Under the pieces are notes generated by a model. The model had not been told where the DNA came from. It searched no databases and saw only the letters and a program-made list of their open reading frames with translations. Shown in pieces: positions 23,600 through 36,300 of a stretch of DNA of 64,000 nt. The DNA comes from Gonapodya prolifera JEL478 (lineage: Eukaryota > Monoblepharomycota > Monoblepharidomycetes > Monoblepharidales > Gonapodyaceae), in NCBI GenBank assembly GCA_001574975.1, contig KQ965788.1, forward strand, positions 194,105-258,104, given 5' to 3'. Numbering within the stretch: the stretch's first letter is position 1; each line of letters opens with the position of its first letter. A program made the translations under genes and the position numbers.

Positions 23600-25452
23600 A
23601 GCTGTTACATTGTTGGCGAATGGGTGTGGAATTTTTGCTGTGGCCATGGTTCCAGAAAATCGGTGCAACACCGCCCAAATGAAAAGAGAACCCGAAACCG
23701 CCCATATTGTGTTAAATCCACTTTCTCGGTCTCTGTCTCGTTTTCACACACAGCGACCTGGTTCTTCGTACACTCTGGTGCTCTCAATCGTGACCTTTGT
23801 CCTCTGAGCATCGGCATGGAGGTCATTTGATAGACGACATTGTTTCGTTTTTTCGCCCCATCAGTCACACCGTTGCTTGCTTGCATGGTGAAAGAGATGG
23901 GGAACCCGTATCCCGCGTCATCTCGACCAGTCTATCCGAGAACACTTCGCCTGCATCCTATATCTACTGTTGTCTATGCGCGACTCATTTTACTTACCCA
24001 AGTAGCCGCGCCACTGTCTTCCAATCACGCAGGGTTGTTGGGAAGATCAGCATCAGTTTATGCATTACACCAGAGGAACACCAAGAGAGGCCCCATACAC
24101 GACTATGTGGTAGCTGCTTTGCGACTGTCATGTTGTTTTGGACGTAATCATGTCAGATCATCCATGTGGGAGAACTTATCTGGTGATGTCAGATGTCGTG
24201 TCGACTCGTCTCCATCATGTGTCACCTGCTCGCTAAATGCTCTTTGTCACAGTTCCGTTTATTTTGCTATGCGTAATATGAGATGATAGCGATGAATGTG
24301 AATATTTTTCTGGAAGTGATCTCACAAGGTGTTATTCATCTGCAGGCGCCAATATTCCGTATGCTAACATCATGGCAAACAGGCTTCTCGATGACCTTGT
24401 CACTGACAGGAGAAGCGTGTTACATTTACCCTCAAAGTGCTTCAACAATCGAAAAAGTAAATTGTCTCCTTGATCATCTTGTCGTCAACAGGAGCATTGG
24501 TTTTTCGAAATGGTGTTCGGGTCTCCAAACACTCGGAATCCCCGCCTTCATTCTATCTCGAACATCACCATGGAGGGTACAAATAGGTCGCTATTGGTAT
24601 TATTTGCCGCAGCAGTTACACCGTAACTTACATTTATGGTGAACGAGATGTGGAACCGTCCTACTCGGCCCATTAGATGCACCAGCCCCAACTCATGTCC
24701 GGTCACTCGATCATTTTACGTAAAACACCTCTTACATCTCTTACAATTCTCTCCTTGCTTATCTGTTACCGAGGTTATCGCATGATACGCCAGAGGTGTC
24801 AGGGTGGCGGGCGGGGTTACTGAGTGAGACCGAGGGCACGTGGAGGGCAAGCAGGAGAGAGAGCCGAGAGGTCCCACAACTATGTGGCCGGGAAGACGTT
24901 GCTTTTCTCCACACCTTTCTGGTTGTTTCCTTAACTGCAATCAACACCGTTAGTTGCGATATCTCACGCTGATTCACTTGTGCTTTATTTCTCAAGCAAG
25001 TTTCGGCTGGGATGAGCTTGAAGCGTTGGGGCGTAGGTATCTCGAAAAGATGACAGCAAGGTCGTCTCGATCACCTCGCCACTTCCAGCTTTGCGATGGT
25101 ATTCTCTTTTTCTCACACGCTTTCGTTTCTTGTAGAAGACAGAGTCCACGTTTTCATTATATGGATGCGAAGCATGCTTGAAAAATGGCAGGGTTGTGCC
25201 TCAAGCAGTACAGATACAAACCGACCCAAGAGCTAAAACCAAACCAAACTCCAATACTTAGAAACATAGTAACACGGCCACATCTTTTGTCGGATTTCGT
25301 CCTCCGACGACGTTCTCGCACTCCCAGAAGGTCCCTATCCTCCCCATCGTTATCACCTTGCTTGTTTGCGCAACTAGCTTCAGGACGGTCATGGGCGCGG
25401 AAATCACGTTGATTCACATTTCAACCTGCCGTCAAAGCTACGCTTCAGTTCC
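23600..25452. other. gene-poor region with old dispersed repeats
   Basis: I find no supported gene. A stretch around 23930-24240 is a diverged copy of sequence at about 26000-26350 (shared words such as GTCTTCCAATCACGCAG versus GTCTTTCCAATGACGCAG, and CAGATCATCC). Around 24360-24500 two internally similar segments (CTCGATGACCTTGTC / CTTGATCATCTTGTC) occur. No terminal inverted repeats or transposase motifs were found. Confidence 0.5.
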
Positions 25453-25896
25453 ATGGACGGAATTCGACGCATATGTAGGTGTGCGGGTAAGTTGCTGCCG
25501 AATTGCGATTTGCGCTTCTGCATATATGTAGTCCACCGACATTGTCTCAGAACCTCTCCCATCATTGCAAAGGATTCTTGGAACCACCAGCCACCCATTC
25601 AGAAAGCTTTCGTCGCACTGTCTAGATGTGCCCAGACCACAGAATATTTCGACATGGGCATGATTCCAGGTGCCCCAGCTCCTCCCACTGAGTGCTACGA
25701 GATTATCCAGCTTGGTGACAAGACCGCCAATGTTACAACATACTATGCCTTCACCCCCGCAATCATATATGGTGGCGTTTGGTGGAAATGTTTTTCGGAG
25801 CCAAGCGGCTCACGGTGGCTGTACACCTACCCTGACGGTGGCTGGTGCGACTCGCGGTACTGGTGCTGTCCTCCCTCAGGGTGCACGGGCTATTGA
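25453..25896 (+). CDS. small Cys/Trp-rich ORF, unknown
   Basis: A 147-codon open frame whose last 80 residues look structured: PTECYEIIQLGDKTANVTTY, then YGGVWWKCFSEPSGSRW, and a terminal YPDGGWCDSRYWCCPPSGC. The Cys, Trp, Gly and Tyr content resembles small secreted or carbohydrate-binding-type domains, but there is no clear signal peptide at the first Met and an internal ATG at about 25654 (MGMIPG) could be the real start or an exon edge. It stands alone in a repeat-rich region, so it may be a relic or a chance frame. Confidence 0.33.
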   Translation: MDGIRRICRCAGKLLPNCDLRFCIYVVHRHCLRTSPIIAKDSWNHQPPIQKAFVALSRCAQTTEYFDMGMIPGAPAPPTECYEIIQLGDKTANVTTYYAFTPAIIYGGVWWKCFSEPSGSRWLYTYPDGGWCDSRYWCCPPSGCTGY

Positions 25897-26702
25897 GTAA
25901 GCCTAGGTCGTGGAGGCCTGGTCGTCGAAAAGAGTGTACTAGTCTTGGGCCGAGAAGCGGTCGCGATCGTATTGGGTTGAACAGGAATGCAGTTTGTGAA
26001 ATAGACTTTTCAGTTAAGTGAAGCTAAGCACTCATAAATGTATCGACGCTTCTCGGTGGATTACATAAATATCAGGATATGTGGTGACCACGGGATTTCA
26101 TTTCCTCCACCTTTTACATATGACTCTCCTCTGGCAGAAATGTACGCAATTCAAGCGCTTTACCAAAGCAGCCACGTCGTTGTCTTTCCAATGACGCAGG
26201 TTGCTTGGGATCATAGACCACTTTTATAGCACTAAGAGGTGCGTCACTCCAAAATAATGAGGGTACAAGCGACCAGTGTGCAATACCCTTTGAACGTTAT
26301 CTTGCCAGATCATCCGGGGTGACGACCGTCTCTGGTGACGTCCAACGACCGACGTATAATTGTCCCGTCCTCTTTTTGTGGCAACTACCAGCCGAATACT
26401 CACGCCGCGATAAGTATACGAGAATGGTAAGAGATAGGGCATTGAATTCGTGCGCGTGATCTTGCCAGACGTTGCTCAAGTCGGACAGCAAATCTCTGGT
26501 GCAAACGTCATCCCAAGTAGCTTGAAGTAGTGTTTCTTTTGGCCCAACTAATCAACTCATGAAAGTGAGCTTGAAAGTCATGGACTCATGGTCGTTTGGA
26601 TGTCTCTTCGATGGATGCCTTTCGCGTGTACCACAACACCAACTAATGCAAGTGACGTCAGTTGCGAGATATTCATTGTCTTTCCGTCTGTATGATGATA
26701 TT

Positions 26703-26707
<5 letters not shown>
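25897..26707. other. non-coding, second copy of a dispersed repeat
   Basis: No gene is supported. About 26000-26350 is related to 23930-24240 in the same orientation. The region ends at a 33-nt T run. Confidence 0.5.

Positions 26708-26740
<33 letters not shown>
26708..26740 (-). repeat. 33-nt homopolymer: T on plus, A on minus strand
   Basis: An uninterrupted T33. Read on the minus strand it is A33, located about 225 bp downstream of the stop codon of the minus-strand HSD-like pseudogene, the position expected of a retroposed poly(A) tail. Confidence 0.85.
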
Positions 26741-26741
<1 letters not shown>

Positions 26742-26965
26742 AGAGTTTTAGGGTTGTATCGTCCAGGCGTTAGTCCGACCTTGCAAGCGTCGCGTAGCTC
26801 CGTGATGAATGGTCGACGACGTATTGATATACAACAGCGATCTTTTCTTTTATAAATAGCTCGTTAAAAATTTTAGTTAAAGCGTCCCACTGTATCTGAG
26901 ATCCGCAGTCAACACTTTCACAGCGAAGATACATGAGCGTTTAGGCCCAAAAGTCCGGATTGCTC

Positions 26966-28062
26966 TTAAGCCACTTGGCGGGTCCTCTCCTCCGCCTCCT
27001 CTTCCAAGTACTTCGGTCTCCACCCCGTCTCCCTCTTTAACTTGTGCCCATTGACCGACCTCGGGGTCAAAATCATGTCCACGGTCGAGTAGGTGAACTT
27101 TGGCCGCACAGACCACACAGGACTGACCAAAGTCGTCAGGTCGTCAGTGATGGTTCCCACAGTCCGTGCGACGATGTCTGGGAGACGCGTGGTTGGAGGC
27201 TCCCACCCCATTTTCCGCACAACGAGGGCGAGCAAGTCAAACACGTTGGAGGGCGCTTGGTCGACAATGAAAAAGATGTGTCCGCCCACGCTGGACCGTA
27301 CGGTATGGTTTGTGGCGACTCGGAGGGCCACGTAGGCGTGCGCGTGTGCGACGTTGCCAGCGTAGGCGTGCTGGCAGGATGGGGTGTGTCCTCCAATGCG
27401 GATTTTGGGTGTTTGCCCTTTTGAGGCGACGAAGTTGAGCATGGGGGGAAACAAGAAAGGGTCGGCCCCGCCGCACATGCCGGAAGGACGCAGGACGAGA
27501 GCTCGTAGGGTACCTCCGTTGGGTTGTGGGGTCCCATCAGAGGCGAGAATGACTCGTCCGGCTTGGGCATTTGTAGCGCAGTACGCGTTGAGAGGGGTGG
27601 TGGGGTAAGGTGTGGTCTGATTAGCGTCAGAGAGAGAGGCACGCCACGGGACAAGAGAACGTCGAGAGAGGATGTGTAGATGAGAGTGCCGACGTTTGCA
27701 GACACGCAAGCAGAAACCACTTTGCGTGTCCCATCTACGTACACAGCACGTAGCTGGAATTCCGTTACAGTGCCCCAGTCGACAACGCTGGCCCCGTGGA
27801 TAACGACGTGGGCTCCTTAGAAGGCAGCGGTGAGAGCGTCGGTGTCTAGAATGCCTCCCGCGATGTTTTCTTCTCCCTCTGTAGACTGTACACGGTCGTA
27901 AAGACGGAGATGGAGTTTCACGCCGAGCGACGACGCTTCTTCGCGGAGTTCGCGGATGAGATGGCGGCCAAAAAATCCCGACGATCCTGTCACAACCACG
28001 ACGATGGGATCGGTGGAATCGGATGACCAAGAAGTACGTGACAGTGATGAAGCACGTGACAT
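26966..28062 (-). pseudogene. 3-beta-hydroxysteroid dehydrogenase/Erg26-like, disabled and intronless
   Basis: The family (extended SDR) uses NAD(P) to oxidise sterol or other ring alcohols. The Rossmann start VVVTGSSGFFGRHLIRELRE is intact. Three defects are visible. A TAA stop interrupts AAF*GAHVVIHGAS at 27817-27819, where this family usually has a Lys or similar residue. A CT-dinucleotide run (27629-27638) changes frame between DVLLSRGVPLS and DANQTTPYPTTPLNAY. The catalytic YxxxK reads YCATN, with AAT at 27569-27571 replacing the Lys. C-terminal family sequence continues to RETGWRPKYLEEEAEE and a stop at 26966. No introns are visible over about 1.1 kb, unlike neighbouring genes, and a poly(A) tract follows on the same strand. 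Start at 28062 assumed. Confidence 0.72.
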
Positions 28063-28480
28063 TTTGATGGGCGACCCATTAAAAGCGAGGTGGTGGAGGA
28101 GAAGAGCGAGTCGTGGATTTGCCGCATCGGCCATAATGGAAGTCGGTGACGCAGACGAGTCCATCCGCGTTGCGACAGTCCGGTGCGATGCCATCAATTT
28201 CTTGTCGATTCCGTCTGATGAATCGACTTGGTACGTGTAGAGTTGTCACCTGACGGTTGTGGCGGCTGCCTGATCCGATCAACACGGCGAAGCATTGGCG
28301 TGAATATATCTCAATTACGCCTCTGGAAATGGTCAAATCTCACTGACCTCAATTAGGAGAAGCGAACGCACGCCAATTGTGAAGGGTAAAGGGAGAAGAT
28401 TTATTGAAGTGATGATGTGTTTTGTTTTTTGTTGTGGAAAGCCCCCGGAATCCAACCCAGACAAGATCCCGCCGTCATCC

Positions 28481-31400
28481 TTACACGTAGAACATCGTCT
28501 TGGCGAAGTCTGCCGCCGTCACTTTCCCACCCATCGCCGGCACGAGGTTTTTGTGCACCGCGATGTCCGTGTGTCCTTGGTTCACATATAGACGAACGCG
28601 ATCTGGTGGAGACGACAAACAATACTTTAATTCTCCTGTACTCGATGGTCAAGACTGGAGCTACTTACAGGCGAGAAGATGAGCGTAGTACGTCGGAGGA
28701 ACAAGTGACACCGAGCGGGTGGCACGAGTGTATACGTAGCAGAGCCGGTAGGTGAACTAAGGCAGTGAATATTAACGATGGTTAATGAGATATGGGAATT
28801 GGAAATGTCCCGTCGTCTCATGTACAAACCTGTTGCATCACGTCCGCCGAGAGCCCATTCTCGTCAAGAAGGACGTAGTAGTGCGCCGGGCTACACACGC
28901 TCCATTCAGTTCACGTCCATCAGCCTCACAGAAACGGAAAAATCCTCACCGACTCGTTCCCTGGATACCAGCGTGACTCATAAGGAAGAAATCGAACTCA
29001 TACGGGTGCGTAATCGTCGTGTCCACCACGGTTCCTGGCATGGCGTTTCCAGACCTGTCCGTGTTGTTTGGACCGGGATTGTCCACAAAGATCTTGGTCT
29101 TGTGGCGTTTCGTCATCACCGTCTGAGCGATAACGGGCGAACGTCAGCAAAGGTTGAAAACAACATCGCATCGCATCTCAAACATACAAAGGTGATCTTG
29201 GGGTTGTACCCTTGCTCCAAGCTTTGACACGCTCTCTTGACGGCCTTGATCTCTGAGTCGAAGACCGTCTGGAACTGGCCCTAGAAGATGACAAAATAAT
29301 GACTTATTACTGAGAGACCAATGAAGAGGACGTAGAGTGCACACCTCGGATACTCCATCGCGGTAGAAAAGAATCCTCTGCGGCTTTCGCGATTGGTTGG
29401 CGCGGTAATACGCGATGAGGGTATCTTTCATCTGTATTGTGAGTAACAGAGAGATTTCGTGGCGGATTCTTTCTTGGAAAGAAAAGTGTCTCGTACTCAC
29501 AATGCCTTGCATGTCTTCGATTACTTCGGTTTTGTTCGACTATATCAATTCAAATGCGACCATTAGACTATGTTCTTGGAACAGCAGTATTAGGTGCCGT
29601 GACAAACCTGAAGTCGGACAGTGGGGAAGTACTTGGTGAGTGGTGGGTCAATCGTTGATACCTGGGGATCAAAGATGAGTGGTTCACTCCACCAACATTC
29701 GCGCTTGCGAAAGATACTCACCACGGCCGCAATACTTGGCATATCGTCAGACCTTGTGAAGTGAGTGACGTCCGCTCCGACCACGAAAGTGTCAAGGCCC
29801 TTCACGAACTCGGCGGGTGGCTCTGATGGAATTCAAATAATTTCGTTTGTGAAAATGATGCATATTTGTAGACACTCCGCGATACTCACCGAGGAGTCTC
29901 TGGTTAATTCCGCCGAGCTTTGTGTTCACTTTGAGGGACACATTCGCCAAGTACTGTTGGAGACGGCTGCGATTGGGGCTCTTGCAGTTTCGGGCTTGCA
30001 TTACTTGGCTAAAGAGGGAATGGCAAAGGTAAGGTTTACGGTCTCCGAAACGTTACTCAAATGAACAACGTACCTTGGCATTCCAACTTCCCGATCCATC
30101 ACAGTCTTGGTGAGCTCATACTACACGGGCGAAAATGGAAGAGCGTCAATACACAGACGACGTCGCGTTTTGTGGCTCAATTCTCACCGTGTGCCTGACG
30201 TTGACAATGAACATGATTACAACCGGGGGCTTTCCTTGAAAAACTTGGGTGCAGCGTTGCTGTACATTATGCACTGCCGACAGCAAGCTTTGCCTATTAA
30301 CTTCACGTCCCATTCTGACGTAAGCAACCTCTTCGGCTACACAAAAACAAGGCAAACCCTGTAAGATCATTGAAAATTGCAATGTGACAAAATGTGCAAA
30401 CCATTGCCGATCTGCATTCCAGTTTCACTCCATATCCCTCGGAGCTCCGTGTCAAAGTTCCACAAAGCACCCTCGTCCATGTCTCGCTCTCCACACATAA
30501 GCACATATCCGTAGCTTGGCATCGCAGCAGGGGCAAAGTATGCCGTTCGAATCAAGTTCCACGCTCCACCTCTTGGGTCTACTTGCTTTCCACGACCATA
30601 CGCCAGCATCGGCTGTGACAGAACACGAGCATCAACGCGAACCATTCTGTTGTCGACGTCAACGTCAAGTGCTTTCAGGTGTGGGTTGTTTTTTAGGTCC
30701 AGTGAAACCATTGCCTTTTCGATGGCTTGCTTCTTGTCTTGGGGTCGCTGCGTAGAGGCTTTTATCATCCCTGAGCGATCGTTCCCTGACATTTCGCCTA
30801 GATGAAGTTGTGAGAGTAAGTTTCAAGCTAGCAGTATTGACATCATGTATGTCGTTCTTCAATGAATTCTTACCAGTGTATCTGTTACCCTCTGTGATAC
30901 GACAAACTTCCATTGGGAAGAACGTGTCGCCTTGTGGCCCAGAAGAACGGAGCAGGTTGATGTTGGGGAACCGAAGCCTCATGTTGTACGTCTTCATGAA
31001 ATAGTCCGCCACAGATATAGTCGTTCCATTGTGGTCGAACCTTTTGGAATGGTGAATATTCAGCGGGGTTGATCACGATGACGAAAAGAAAATTTACGAA
31101 CTTCAGCTCCGCCGCGCTCTTGTCACTGACACCTCGGATGACTTTCTTCACGTAGTCATTTCCATTCGAACCGACTTTCCTGTGCAGCAGCTCAACCTTG
31201 GCACTGCGTAACCTCATTTCAAGTGTTCGACGTTCACCCGCGTTGAGTTTTCGGTCCGGAGTAGATTGCGGAATCACCTCTCGCATGAATGCAAGTACGT
31301 CTTGAGCTTTGAAGACAGAAGTGAAGGAAACTGGCGAAAGACCGAGCAATGCTTTAGAATTTCGTTCCTTTGAGGAGACCGCAGGCACTCACTGTCCACA

Positions 31401-32765
31401 TTTATCATCAGAAGGCCGTTCTTTTTCGCCTTTGCTCCAGAAGTGGGATATACTCCCGAGCCTTCGGTCAACCTAGCACTCTGAAAGACGCCGCGCCATA
31501 TCTCAAGTCCTCCTCCGATGGAAACCGCGTTCGCAGGTGTAAAGAGGGAGCGGCCAATGAGATGGGTCGTTGCGGACCTCAAGGCATTCTGCCTCAAGAA
31601 GAGGTCCAAGATCGTGAGCGACAGAAGTGGGACTTCTCGAGACGCCGCTGGTATATCTGGCGAAAGGTACGTCGCAAATTGGGACAGCGACACGGTTGGA
31701 GGGTCCGTCGGCTGAAGAACTAGGGATCAAGAAAAATCATTGTATTCAAAGAGGAGACAACAACAAAATATACTAGATTCTCGATGTTTTGACTTCCTTT
31801 GTAACTCACTGACGGTGTACTCTCCGGCCGAATCACCCTTCTCAACAGTAACGGGCCGGCTGTATTCTCTTGCTCCACCAGGGAATCTCAATTGACCTGT
31901 AGTGTAAAGATTCTTCCTTCCATCGTATGCATAGAGGACATCTTGAGCGACTACGCCACGGTTCTTGTTGAAGAGCTCCTCGATGATGCCTCTGTCCGAA
32001 GCAGTTCCAAATTCAGCACGAAAACGTCATTGAGACCGAAGTAAGACCGACAAATACCTGTTACGTCGCATAATCTCAATTTCTCGACCATTCTTGTCGT
32101 TCACGGTGACATCGTACTGTTCAAGACAACAATGAGGAAATCTGCCCGGATATTCAGAGGCAATCGAAAATGTACTACTTACGTGAAATACCTCCATCGA
32201 AGGGGCGTTGCGAATCTGAGGGAGTTCATGCGAGCCAGAAGTTGGCATGGGAGTGGCGCAAAAGAACTTGAAAAGGGATTTCGGATCAAATCACAATCAC
32301 AATCAAACTTACCGCAAAGTAGTTTGAGGAAAGCTGAGCTTTTGTTCCCAGACTTCCATAGGTAGGTCTTAGTGCGAACACCCGACCGGTAGCTTGCTGA
32401 AACCCAGGGCCCTGCTGGCGAATAGCGACTGTCGACTCCCGAGAACGTGCCGGAGTTGGGAAGGTTGCCTCTTTAGTCTCAACTGCCGACGGTCCTGCTT
32501 CACCACGAGGGGTGTGAGGCAGAGAGCTTCTTGGTGATGCGATCGGAGTCGGACCAGCTGGGCCCGCTCCTGCTGATGCCTCAAATGCATGCTCTTGACG
32601 CTCTTCGCCGTAGCCTTCGCGTGCTGCCCCTCTGCCCCTCGGCGCACCCCCACGACCTCCAGCAGAGTATCCCTTTCCACCCACTGCGGATCCTCCACCT
32701 CCTCGCTGACCCTCTCCTTGGGGTCCTCCGTAGCCACGGCCGCGCCCTCGACCCTGGTCGCTCAT
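28481..32765 (-). CDS. Argonaute (small-RNA-guided silencing protein)
   Basis: Argonaute binds small RNAs and cleaves or represses matching transcripts. The N-terminus is Gly/Arg-rich (RGG-type, [14 protein letters not shown]), then the N domain ([20 protein letters not shown]) and a linker. The PAZ region has [12 protein letters not shown]-type sequence and [14 protein letters not shown]; the MID region has [13 protein letters not shown] and the PIWI domain follows. Catalytic residues are present: Asp in VVGADVTH, Asp in [14 protein letters not shown] (across a splice) and His in [12 protein letters not shown] (across a splice). The chain ends DFAKTMFYV, the family's usual terminal type. About 20 introns. 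An in-frame ATG at 32849 would add 28 residues. It appears intact. Confidence 0.9.
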
Positions 32766-33300
32766 GTTTTCGATGTCACCTTTGTTTCGGTGGATTGACG
32801 AACGGCCGCTGTATGAGAGTGGTGGAGCGTAAGGGACTGAGTTATTCAAACAAGAAAGAGTTCATGATGGCATGCGCCATTTAGCGCGTCGTAATCACCT
32901 CTGGTTGTGGCGGTTTGAATGTTTGAGTTTTGGTGACACAAAACGCGCTTACCCTCGGCTCAGCACATTTACTTGAATGAAAAAAAGATTAAAATTTCAC
33001 AATATACTGCTGTATTTAACTCTTTTCATAATAACCGCATAATTAGCAGAATGCTTGAAAATTTATTGTCGAAGGATTTGATATCACGTACCCTTTCCAC
33101 TCCGAAGGCAGTCGAGTCGTCTACTCGCCTTTCACGTTCCGCAGAACAAGCGAACGCCATAGAAAGCGAACATTTGGCTTCCCTTAAAAAGGACTGTCAC
33201 CCTGCAGGTTTGAGTTCGAATCCTCGGACATTTATATTTGCTACCCCGTCTCAAATGACTATCCTATACTGTAAAAATGTCAGTCAAACACCAACAATCG
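32766..33300. other. intergenic between CTR9 3' end and Argonaute 5' end
   Basis: About 535 bp with the Argonaute promoter on its left side. It is AT-rich in the middle (32960-33060). A B-box-like GAGTTCGAATCC occurs at about 33212, but no matching A box or acceptor stem was found. Confidence 0.45.
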
Positions 33301-36300
33301 TTAATCTTCGTCCATTTTGTCGAGGGTAGCGTCGTCTGCATCCTGCGGATCCGATTCCAAATCACCCGTGAACGATGTCTCCCGTGAATTCCTCACAGAG
33401 TCGCTCCCCAATGGCCCAGATTCCATTTTTCCTATCGTAGAGTACTCATCCATTTGGCCTCCAAGGTCATCCTCACTGTCAGATCCGAAGAGATCCTTTT
33501 GTTCGGCATCCATCTTCAAATCATCTCCCGAAAGGGGTGCTACTTTGAGGTCTTGATCGTCTTCGTCTTCAGTATCCGCTTTCCTCTTCAGCCTTCTTCG
33601 TGAAGGTGCCTTTGCTTCTGTACCGCCTCCATCTTCATCTTGGTCGTCCTCCACAATTCGCTCATCCGACAGACCACTCTTCTTGCCGGACTTGACCTTG
33701 GTCTTCTTTTTCTTGCCCTCCTTTCGTCCGGAACTGGTAGGCTCGACTTCTGGCTCACTCTTCGGCTCACGTTCTGCCTCTTCTTCTTCGTCCGCAATAA
33801 ATCCGTCATCCTTTTTCTGCATCCACACTAATGTGAGAAGAGTGCTTTTATGGTGAATTTGAGAGAGACTATTCACCTTGCGCTTCTTGGTCTCCCTCGC
33901 AGCAGCCTCTTTTCGGCGCTCGCGTTCTTGACGCTCCTTTTCATCTCTCGCACGCATATCCTCTTTTAAGCATAAAGCGTAAAAAATCAAGACAAAGAAA
34001 ATGCGGCGTGTCCAAACTAGAAAGTAGACAGGTAGAGCAACCGAAGAATCTCACCTCGAAGTTTCTCTTGCTTTTTGGCAGCCTCCTCCATCATGGTACG
34101 GCGATGAGCTTCGGCCTTCGAACGCTCTACCTCATCGACTTCCTTCTGTTTCTTAAGTTCGGCCTCTTTGGCAGCTGCAGCTTCTCTGAATCGCTTCTCT
34201 CGTTCGTATTCATGCCGCTCCTGACTCTTGATCTCCCTGTCCAGAGCTTCTCCAAGCTTATCACAGTCTTTCTTGCTCGCCTCGAGCTTGTCTTTGGAAG
34301 GAAGCTGGGATAGAATGGCTGGAGGCGCCATTGACTTGTTGGAGGGGTCCTTCCTTGCTGCGTCATAGGACTTCTTGGCGGCATCAACCGCTTTCTCCAG
34401 CCAGCTGAAGCGAGATCGTGCAAAAGCAGTCCAAGATCGTGCTTGTTGTAGCTGCGGTCGTGTGCGGGTATCTTTTGAAGAAGTCACGACGATCCGAGCA
34501 TGATGTTGCATGACTACGGCAAGGTCGTACAGCAAGATTTTGTCCGTTGGAGAGAATCGCAACGCCTTTCACCCGATGAAATATTGGGGTCAAATCGTAT
34601 GAAACGAGCATTATAATTGATCCCACTCACCTTCTGAATGTTGCGCAAAGCAAGAACCATGTACTCGGCCTTCTTCTCCTTCTCCGCATGAATGAAATGG
34701 GCTCTTGCCAGAGCTTGGTAAAAGTACGCATCACGCAAATGAGGGTGTCGCTTGCCAAACATTTCAAACTGCATTAAGGAGGGTTTCAAATACATTAGAT
34801 CTTGACTTTATGAGCGATCTGACGTGCATTGACTTACAAGAGATACGGCCACCTCATACTGCTTCAACTCGATACACACGAGACCCAAGTTCATCAGAAC
34901 CCAAGGAACGTCTGGCGCAAGTTCTCGAACAGATTCGAAAATCTCCTTCGCCTCGGCGTACTTTCCGTCCTCGGCCAAAGCAATGCCAAGACCCATAGCG
35001 GCATAAGCATTCTTGGAGTCCACTTTCAGGGCACCAGAAAATTGACGGACGGCACGAAGGAGGTCTTGGGTTTTCTGTTGGCGCAAAAAGACCTTAGAAG
35101 ACGTTCACCTGACGAGCAACTGTGGAAGATAAACGGGGTACCTTCTCCTTGTTTGACTCATTCCTCACTGTCGCAAGCCATTCGTTTCCAAGTTGAACCA
35201 TCGCATACGGATCGTTTACTTTATTGTCCACCACAATCTTCTCGAACGTGCGTCTGCTGATCTTGTACTGGTTCGTCTGACGCTGAAGCTCTCCTAGCAT
35301 GAGCCACGCCTCGACGTGAGACGGATCGTTTGAGAAGACGTCCTTAAAGTGATCTTCAGCTTCGGGTGCGTGGTTTTGTGAGAGTTCAATGGCACCGAGC
35401 CTGAGTGATGCTGTGAACAAATGAGGTATGTTTTTGTCGAAGGAACTGATCACCTCATGAAACGATCGCAGCTCACCATCGAAGTACAGCGGATGTTGAT
35501 CCAAAATCTGCTTGTATCGTTCCTTCGCCCGGTCCACCTCACCCCTCGCCTCATTCAACCTCGCGATATTGTACCGAATCGTCGTGATAGAATCCCTGGT
35601 TGCGACATCCGTAATCCCCGCCGACGCTGCATGCGACAAACCTCTCGAATAATACGCCTCGGCCCTGTCCAAGTTTCCCGGTGTGCTGGTATCCAGATGT
35701 GCCAGTACAGCGAGGTTGTTGAACAGCGGGAGAGGTATCCGCGCGCCCGGTGTCTCCTCCAGGATTATCAAAGCCCGCTCGCTTGCGGCAAAGGCATGTT
35801 TGACGTCGCCTTGTTTTTGCCACACTTCAGCAAGCTCGAGGCACAGCTCAGCGTCGTCCAGAAGATCAAGATCCATCCCCTTGAAAGTCGAAGCAGAGCG
35901 AGACTCGTACTTCTTGACGAGAACGCGGCTCAGCACTTCCCATTTGTCGAGGGCCTTGGTAGAGTCGGAGCATTGAGTGTACGTGGAGATGGCCAGCTGC
36001 AACAAGCAAAATTGTGAAGGTGGAACACATCCTGTCATGAACGAAGGATTGCTCACCTTGAGCACGTCGATATCCTCGGGTTTCGCCTCCAGGACCAACT
36101 CTAGCTCCGCGGCGGCCAGCGTCGGCTCCCCTCTTTGCAATAGCACTCTCGCCATCGCGAAGCGTGCTTTGACCATCCTCTGATCCTTCGCCAAGGCAGC
36201 TCTGTACAAGTTCTCTGCCTCACTCCACCGCCCAGCACGGTGTTCCAGCTTCGCCCTCTGGAACTGCGCTTCCGCCTGAAGGGCGGTCACTTCGGAAGTG

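Noticed and set aside
33195-33235. B-box-like GAGTTCGAATCC suggesting a tRNA
   Set aside because: No A box, no pairing acceptor stem and no proper T stem could be drawn.
32973-33329. 118-codon plus-strand open frame between CTR9 and Argonaute
   Set aside because: No domain, AT-biased start, and it overlaps the CTR9 stop region; no splice or coding support.
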